Origin: Streptacidiphilus sp. 4-A2
GTDB lineage: Bacteria > Actinomycetota > Actinomycetes > Streptomycetales > Streptomycetaceae
Reading direction: 5' to 3'
Length of the DNA stretch: 64,000 bases
Assembly: GCA_014284505.1 (NCBI GenBank)
Contig: JAAFYY010000001.1
Location: 7,737,845 to 7,801,844, forward strand
Shown here: one piece after another, positions 58,140 through 64,000 of the stretch
Position numbering within the stretch: the stretch's first letter is position 1
Layout: every line of letters starts with the position of its first letter
Made by a program: the position numbers and the translations under genes
Notes under the pieces: generated by a model
Seen by the model: the letters and a program-made list of their open reading frames with translations, nothing else
The model's database searches: none
What the model was told of the DNA's origin: nothing

Positions 58140-60448
58140 TCAGGCCTCGACCGCCCGGCCCCGGAGTCCGGCTCGAAGCGGATCACCACCGACTTGGAGG
58201 TCGGGGTGTTGCTGGTGTCCGCGGTGCTGTCCAGCGGCACCAGCACATTGGTCTCCGGGTAGTAGGCGGCGGCGCAGCCGCGCGTGGTCGGGTAGTGCAC
58301 CACCCGGAAGTGCGGCGCGCGCCGCTCCACGCCGTCCGCCCACTCGCTCACCAGGTCGGTGAAGTCGCCCTCGGCCAGGCCGTGCCCGGCGGCGTCCTCC
58401 GGGTGCAGCAGCACCACCCGGCGGCCGTCCTTGATGCCCCGGTAGCGGTCGTCCAGGCCGTAGATCGTGGTGTTGTACTGGTCGTGCGAGCGCAGTGTCT
58501 GGAGCAGCAGCCGGCCTGCCGGGACCTCCGGCGCGGTGAGCGCGTTGACGGTGAAGTTGGCCTTGCCGGTGGTGGTGGGGAAGGCCCGGTTGTCCCGCGG
58601 GCCGTGCGGCAGGGCGAAGCCGCCGGGCTGCTTGATCTTGGCGTTGAAGTCCTGGAAGCCGGGGATCACCCGGGCGATCCGGTCCCGGATGTTGCCGTAG
58701 TCGGCGCTGAAGTCCTCCCACGGCACCCGGTTGGCCGGGCCCAGGGTGCGCCGGGCCAGGCCGCAGACGATCGCGGTCTCCGACAGCAGGTCGGGGCGGG
58801 CGGCCGGAGCGCGCCCGGGAGGCGTGCACCATGCCCATGGAGTCCTCGACGGTGACCTCCTGCGGGCCGCCCGCCCGGCGGTCCAGGTCGGTCCGGCCCA
58901 GCGTCGGCAGGATCAGCGCCCGGGCGCCGGTCACCACATGCGAGCGGTTCAGCTTGGTGGAGACATGGACGGTCAGCCGGCAGTTGCGCATCGCGTCCTC
59001 GGTGACCCGGGTGTCCGGGGAGGCCGCGACGAAGTTGCCGCCCATCGCGAAGAAGACACTGACCCGGCCGTCGCGCATGGCGCGGATGGTGTCGACCACG
59101 TCCAGGCCGTGGTGGCGCGGCGGCTCGAACCGGAACTCGGCGGCCAGGGCGTCCAGGAAGGCGGTGCTCGGACGTTCGAAGATCCCCATCGTCCGGTCGC
59201 CCTGGACATTGCTGTGCCCGCGCACCGGGCAGACCCCCGCCCCGGGCCGGCCCACATTGCCGCGCAGCAGCAGGAAGTTGACCACCTCGCGGATGGTCGG
59301 CACCGAGTGCTTGTGCTGGGTCAGCCCCATCGCCCAGCAGACGATGACCTTCTTCGACTCCAGGACCATCCCGGCCAGCTCCTGGATCTGCTCCAGCGGC
59401 AGGCCGGTGGCGGCGAGCACGGCGTCCCAGTCGGTGTCGCGGGCTTCCTCGGCGAAGCCGGCGAAGCCGTGGCAGTGCTCCTCGATGAAGGCATGGTCCA
59501 GGACCGTGCCCGGCTCCTTGTCCTCGGCCTCCAGCAGCAGCAGGTTGAGCGCGCGGAACAGCGCCAGGTCGCCGCCGAGGCGGATCTGCAGGAACAGGTC
59601 GGTCAGCTTGGTGCCGCTGCCGACCAGGCCGCGGGCGTTCTGCGGGTTCTTGAAGCGCTCCAGGCCCGCCTCCGGCAGCGGGTTGACGCTGACCACCCGC
59701 GCCCCGGCGCGCTTGGCGCGCTCCAGCGCCGACAGCATCCGCGGATGGTTGGTGCCCGGGTTCTGCCCGGCGACGATGATCAGGTCCGCCTGGTAGAGGT
59801 CCTTGAGGTGGACGCTGCCCTTGCCCACGCCGAGGGTCTCGGTCAGCGCCGAACCCGAGGACTCGTGGCACATGTTGGAGCAGTCCGGCAGGTTGTTGGT
59901 GCCGAACTGCCGGGCGAACAGCTGGAAGGTGAAGGCGGCCTCGTTGCTGGTCCGGCCGGAGGTGTAGAACGCGGCGGCGTCCGGCGTCTCCAGCGCCTTC
60001 AGCTCGGAGGCGACCAGGTCGAGCGCCGCATCCCAGCTGATCGGCGTGTAATGGGTGGCGCCCTGGTCCAGCAGCATCGGGGTGGTCAGCCGGCCCTGCT
60101 GCCCCAGCCAGTAGCCGGAGCGCTCGGCCAGGTCCGCGATCGGGTGCTCGGCGAAGAACTCCGGGCCGACCCGGCGCAGCGTGGCCTCCTCGGCGACCGC
60201 CTTCGCCCCGTTCTCGCAGAACTCGGCGGTATGGGTGTGGTCCGGCTCGGGCCAGGCGCAGCCGGGGCAGTCGAAGCCGTCCGGCTGGTTCAGCTTCAGC
60301 AGGGTGCGCACCGAGCGGAGGTGCCCATCTGCGCGGTCGCGATCCGGGTGGTGTGCAGCAGGGCCGGAATCCCGGCCGCCGCGTGCTTGGGCGCACTGAC
60401 CTCGGGCGAGTCCTGTGCCGGGTCGGTCGCTGGAGCCTGCCTGGCCAT
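58140..60448 (-). CDS. FdhF/YdeP-family molybdopterin oxidoreductase (about three frameshifts)
   Basis: About 769 residues. The N-terminal LNQPDGFDCPGCAWPEPD is the YdeP signature with a CxxC that replaces the usual Fe4S4 four-Cys motif. Further cofactor regions are SNEAAFTFQLFARQFGTNNL, CHESSGSALTETLGVGKGS, VAGQNPGTNHPRMLSALE, GNVGRPGAGVCPVRGHSNVQG and C-terminal TKSVVIRFEPDSG. Breaks near 60310, 58812 and 58155 must be closed; the true start is ATG 60448 (MARQAPATDP). Substrate unknown; formate is only a family default. It follows the HAD gene by 65 bp in the same direction. Confidence 0.85.
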
Positions 60449-60513
60449 CTCGGGTCCACCTCCGGTCGAGGGCCCGACGGGCCTCGTCGCCCGACCGGCC
60501 CGCCTACTGCCTT

Positions 60514-61229
60514 CTAGCCTTCATCCTCGCACCCGGGAGCGGCCGCGACGAGGTCGAGTACCGGAAGCAGGTCCTGCGGCCGCTCGCGCACCGGCAACGC
60601 ACGCACCTCCAGGAACGGGCAGCCCAGGGCCATCGCCCCGCCGTCGTCCGGCCGGTGGTCGCCCACCATCAGCACCTGGGCCGGGGGCAGCCCCAGTCGC
60701 TCGCAGGCGGCCCGGAAGATCCGCGGGTCGGGCTTCTGCACGCCGAGCTTGAACGAGAGCACATAGCTGTCCACATAGGCGTCCAGACCGCTGCGGACGA
60801 AGATCGGCCGCAGGTCCCAGCCGATATTGCTGACCACGGCGACTGCCACTCCGCGCCGCCGCAGCTCCTTGAGCACCGGCTCCGCGTCCGGGTACGGCTC
60901 CGGCCAGGCGTCGGGGTGCGGTGCCGCTCGTACAGCCGCTCGGCCAGCGCGTCCACCCGCTCCGCGCCGACGCAGGGGAGCAGCGCGCTCCGGGTCTGCG
61001 CGGTGTAGGCGTCGCGGTGCCGCTGGGCGCTGGTGTCGCGCAGCTCCCAGCCCTCGGGGGCCTGCTGCGGCTGCGGGCCGCCGGGCTGCGCGCCGGCGAG
61101 GGTCAACCGTTCGATGCAGGCGGCCCGTTCGGCCGGGTCGAGGGCCAGGCCGAGGGTGTCGAACCACTCCGCCACCGACTCGATATGGAAGAGGGTCCCG
61201 GAGAAGTCGAACATCACGCCACGGATCAT
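60514..61229 (-). CDS. HAD-superfamily hydrolase (one frameshift)
   Basis: About 238 residues. Motif I is MIRGVMFDFSGTLFH, with the nucleophile Asp but Ser in place of the usual second Asp; motif II VVSNIGWDL, motif III Lys in SFKLGVQKPDPRIF, motif IV MVGDHRPDDGGAMALG. A base is missing near 60925. The type I cap (about residues 20-85) suggests a phosphatase on a small metabolite. CAGGAT 7 nt before the ATG may mark a leaderless start. It lies in a leftward run with an upstream small gene and the molybdenum enzyme. Confidence 0.82.
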
Positions 61230-61255
61230 GCGTTCGATCCTGCCGGTGGGCGGGG

Positions 61256-61666
61256 TCACGGCAAGGCGGGGCTGTCCGGCTGCTCCTGCTCCTGCTCCCG
61301 CTCCTGGCCGCCCTGGGGCGGGTCAGGGGTGCGCTCGGGAGCGGCGGGGTCGGCGGGGACGGGCGGGGGCTCCGGCGCGTGCTGCTGCCACCGCCAGCGG
61401 CGGCGGGCTGGGGCGGCGCGGCTCGCGCACCCCGGCGTCGCCGGGGCCGCGGCTGGTCCAGATCACCACGGTCGACCAGCGCGGGACGGCGGAGCCGGGC
61501 GCGGGCCGCTGCTCCAGGACGATCCCGGTGACGGTGGGGTGGTGTCCGGATCGGGGCCGACCGCGACCAGTTGCGAGCGGTGGGCGAAGTCCCGCGGTGT
61601 GCGCGGACAGACGGAGCAGATCGGGACCGTGACCAGGGCGGGCAACTGCCCGGGAGTCGACGCCAT
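61256..61666 (-). CDS. Hypothetical protein with N-terminal Cys pair (two frameshifts)
   Basis: About 136 residues when reconstructed: MASTPGQLPALVTVPICSVC, then TPRDFAHRSQLVAVGPDPD, SAVPRWSTVVIWTSRGPGDA and a Pro/Glu/Gln-rich tail ending EREQEQEQEQPDSPALP. Breaks are needed near 61525 and 61405. No family is recognised; the CxxC near residue 17 could bind metal. It ends 26 bp before the HAD gene, suggesting one transcript. TACGCT 7 nt before the ATG (61674-61679) suggests a leaderless mRNA. Confidence 0.55.
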
Positions 61667-61943
61667 GGCTTCCAGCGTAGGCCGGTCCGGCCGCGCGCGA
61701 AGCCCCTTGCCGAGCCCTTTGCCCCGGTGCCTGCCCACGCCCCGGCGCGGCCCCTGGCGCGGCCCCTGGCGCCGCCCTGACCGGAGCGGGTGCGGCGGGA
61801 ATACCCGGCGGCGGTTCGGGTTGGGGAGGTTGGGGAGCATAGTCCGGCCGGAGGATCCCGGGCGGCCGCGTGCCCTGGGACGATGGCTCGAATCTGTGTT
61901 GCCCGACTTATTAGACCGCCCATATCTCTCCGGAGGTCCCTCA

Positions 61944-62774
61944 GTGAGCAACAGCCTGGACGATTGGAAGCACTGGCGCGACGACCGGGTGGTGGCCGCC
62001 CGGGCTCCGCACGGACCGCTCGCGCTCACCGGCACGCACTGGCTGGCCGATCTGCGCGGCGGGATCCCCGGTGTGCCGGGTCGCTGGAGCAGCAGGGCAG
62101 TTGCGTGGTGCTGACGGCGGCCCGGCACGACGGGCTGGAGGTCAACGCGGTGGCGCTGGACGGACCGGTCCGGCTCTGTCCGGACACGGCCCCGGACCCC
62201 TCGCTGATCACCCACGGCGGCCGGCGGCTGGTGCTGATCCTGCGTGAGGGCGAGTACGCGGTGCGGATATACGACCCGGCGTCGCAGGCCCGCACGGCCT
62301 TCGCCGGAATCGACGCCCACCCCTACGACGAACGCTGGGTCCGCCCGGCCCGGTTCACCCCTACGAGAGCGCGCGCACGGTCCGGGTGCCCAACGCCGAC
62401 GGGCGCGAGCGGGGTCTCGTGCTGGCCGGGACGATCGGCTTCGACCTGCCCGAGGGCTCATCCGAGAGTTCAACCGGGGGCTCGCACGGGAACGGCGCGG
62501 CCGCCGACCCGCAGCGCACCCTGCACGTCAGCCAGGCCGAGGACGGCACGCTCAGCGCGACCTTCGCCGATGCCTCCAGCGGCCAGGGTCCTTCCGCTTC
62601 CGCTTTGTGAACCTCCCGGCGCCCGGCCCGGACGGTGCGACGGTCCTCGACCTGAACCGTGCCTTTCTGCCGCCCTCCGCCTTCGCCCCGCACTTCATCT
62701 GCTCCTTCCCGCCGCCCGGGAACCGGCTGGAGGCCGTGGTCCCGGCCGGGGAGACGCGCATCCTCCAGCACTGA
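61944..62774 (+). CDS. DUF1684 protein (three frameshifts)
   Basis: About 276 residues from GTG 61944 with GGAGG at 8 nt. The N-terminus (LDDWKHWRDDRVVAARAPHG, LALTGTHWLAD) and the C-terminus (DLNRAFLPPSAFAPHFICSF, then PPPGNRLEAVVPAGE) are typical of DUF1684, a family conserved in actinobacteria without known activity. Breaks near 62090, 62365 and 62588 must be closed. A Ser/Gly-rich insert (PEGSSESSTGGSHGNGAAAD) occurs near residue 175. Confidence 0.78.
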
Positions 62775-62781
62775 CCCGGCA

Positions 62782-62812
62782 CCGACCCGGGCGGCGCCCG
62801 GCAGCGGGTCGG
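62782..62812 (+). terminator. Terminator after the DUF1684 gene
   Basis: CCGACCCG (62782-62789) pairs with CGGGTCGG (62805-62812), 8 bp with a GC-rich loop that can extend the stem. Confidence 0.5.
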
Positions 62813-62904
62813 CGGGGCCACAGGCTGCGCACAGACGGGCGGAAGCCACGCCGCGAGCACCGGTCCGGATGGCGGGCGCCAGTGGACGAGCCGGTCTCCG
62901 GTTG

Positions 62905-62920
62905 ATATACATCGGATCTC
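62905..62920 (+). promoter_or_regulatory. Half-operator ATACATCGGAT upstream of the FAH gene
   Basis: ATATACATCGGATCTC contains ATACATCGGAT, the same 11 bases (on the other strand) as one side of the palindrome at 63975-63995. It lies ~56 bp before the start of the hydrolase gene, so one regulator may control both. Confidence 0.5.
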
Positions 62921-62972
62921 CTGGCGACGGTGGGCGACCGGACCGTCTCGATCGCAAAGGTGGTGATGGCAG

Positions 62973-63832
62973 GTGCGATTCCTGCGCGTGGGGCCCTTCG
63001 GGGCGGAACGACCCGTACTGCTGGCTGACGACGGAACGACCGGCTACGACCTCTCCCAGGTCACCGGGGACATCGACGGGCCCTTCCTGGGGCGCCTGCT
63101 CGACGGGGCCGGCGAGCAGATCGCGGAGCAGGCCCGGCAGGGCGTGCTGCCGCTGGTCGGGCTGGCCGGGCAGCGCGTCGGCGCGCCGGTGGCGCGGCCC
63201 GGCAAGGTGGTCTGCGTGGGGCTCAACTACCTGGACCACGCGGCCGAGAGCGGACACAGCACCGGCCGAGCCGGTGCTCTTCCTGAAGGGCAGCGACACC
63301 GTCGTCGGCCCCGACGACGAGGTGCTGATCCCCAGGAACAGCGCCAAGACCGACTACGAGGTCGAGCTGGCCGTGATCATCGGCCGCACCGCCCGCTACC
63401 TCGACTCCCCGGAGGACGCCGACTCGGTCATCGCCGGGTACGCGGTCAGCAACGACGTCTCGGAGCGCGAGTACCAGCTGGAGCGCGGCGGGACCTGGGA
63501 CAAGGGCAAGTCCTGTGAGACCTTCAACCCGCTCGGGCCCTGGCTGGTCAGCGCGGACGAGATCGCCGACCCGCAGCGGCTGTGGCTGCGCACCACGGTC
63601 AACGGCGAGGCCCGCCAGGACGGCGGCACCGCCGACATGATCTTCTCGGTGCGGCATGTGGTCTGGTACATCAGCCAGTTCATGGTGCTGGAGCCGGGCG
63701 ACGTGATCAACACCGGCACCCGGCCGGGGTCGCCATGGGCATCCCCGGCCAGCCGTACCTGCGGCCGGGCGACGTCATGGAGCTGGAGATCGAGGGCTCG
63801 GACGGCAGCGGCAGGTGCTCGGCAAGGCCTGA
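62973..63832 (+). CDS. Fumarylacetoacetate hydrolase-family protein (three frameshifts)
   Basis: About 286 residues from GTG 62973. The FAH fold shows KVVCVGLNYLDHAAESG, then (after a missing base near 63262) PVLFLKGSDTVVGPDDEVLI, DYEVELAVIIGRTAR with metal-binding Glu, and AGYAVSNDVSEREYQLERGG. Further breaks are near 63725 and 63812, ending QVLGKA. Family members include 2,4-diketo-3-deoxy-L-fuconate hydrolase and ureidoglycolate lyase; a sugar-acid pathway would fit the operator, but the substrate is not shown. It probably starts an operon continuing beyond the terminator only by regulation. Confidence 0.85.
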
Positions 63833-63861
63833 GCGGCCGACGGCGGCGCGCCGGAGCGTAC

Positions 63862-63907
63862 GGCTGGGGCGGTGGCCCGGATTCCGATCCGGGCCACCGC
63901 CCCAGCC
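63862..63907. terminator. Very strong terminator
   Basis: Two perfectly complementary 21-nt arms (63862-63882 and 63887-63907, ending GGCCCGGAT and starting ATCCGGGCC) enclose the tetraloop TCCG, 30 bp after the FAH stop. Confidence 0.9.
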
Positions 63908-63974
63908 CTTGCCCGGCCCGTACTGCTTGGCCCGGCTTGGGCTGTTGGGCTATTGGAGGATCAACCAAAGAGTG

Positions 63975-63995
63975 GCGATACATCCGATGTATCGC
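63975..63995. promoter_or_regulatory. Perfect palindromic operator at the window end
   Basis: GCGATACATC and GATGTATCGC flank a single C: a perfect 10-bp inverted repeat. The core ATACATCCGATGTAT is a typical dimeric GntR-type site. It precedes whatever gene lies to the right of the window; the half-site at 62905-62920 shares its sequence. Confidence 0.65.
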
Positions 63996-64000
63996 TCGGT

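Overview
The window is chromosomal DNA of a very GC-rich actinomycete, most likely a member of the Streptomycetaceae (Streptomyces, Kitasatospora or Streptacidiphilus). Supporting signs are a WhiB-like gene, a nickel superoxide dismutase with its own maturation protease, a SigH-type sigma factor behind its anti-sigma factor, a fused E2-E1 2-oxoglutarate dehydrogenase, a lon gene with a HAIR-like operator, XRE/DUF397 pairs, and das-type chitooligosaccharide genes with DasR-like operators. From memory, the order das - sensor kinase - wblE - lipid kinase - anti-sigma/sigH - sodN/sodX - malic enzyme - 2-oxoglutarate dehydrogenase - lon follows the SCO52xx region of S. coelicolor. I could not check this by alignment.

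Layout. (1) 1-6982: aminosugar uptake and degradation: a truncated DasA-like binding protein, two permeases, a GH3 N-acetylglucosaminidase, a second binding protein with its own promoter and dre-like site, and a SIS-domain aminosugar-phosphate enzyme. (2) 7277-13267: two tandem dre-like sites, a PdtaS-type sensor kinase, and a large Pls-like (epsilon-poly-lysine synthetase type) single-module NRPS closed by two back-to-back terminators. (3) 13556-17491: wblE, a diacylglycerol-kinase-like enzyme, a small membrane protein, sigH and its anti-sigma factor. (4) 17735-27576: stress and central metabolism (GNAT, UBP zinc finger, Na+/H+ antiporter, sodN/sodX, CGNR regulator, malic enzyme, oxidoreductase) and a PadR-DUF4097 operon with a twin operator. 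(5) 27687-39212: 2-oxoglutarate dehydrogenase, a two-component system, a spermidine-synthase-like protein, lon and an FtsW/RodA gene. (6) 39255-43439: YncE-like lipoprotein, atypical polysaccharide deacetylase, enoyl-CoA hydratase and an HTH-PIN toxin-antitoxin-like pair. (7) 43588-50595: divergent xylA and xylB-ROK regulator, a membrane protein and an MFS exporter behind a twin inverted-repeat element. (8) 50600-54647: RsbW-like ATPase, XRE-DUF397 pair and a coupled AAA ATPase-HNH nuclease module resembling Septu (PtuAB) anti-phage systems. (9) 54710-64000: PiT phosphate transporter with a PHO box, NlpC/P60 endopeptidase, YdeP-type molybdenum oxidoreductase, HAD hydrolase, DUF1684 protein, a fumarylacetoacetate-hydrolase-fold enzyme and a closing palindromic operator.

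A dominant property of this sequence is its frameshifts. About 32 of some 53 genes need one or more single-base corrections to give a continuous family-like protein, including genes expected to be functional such as lon and 2-oxoglutarate dehydrogenase. The simplest explanation is indel error in a draft assembly, so these genes are annotated as CDS spanning the reconstructed extent with the breaks described. No tRNA, rRNA, CRISPR array, insertion sequence or integrase was seen.
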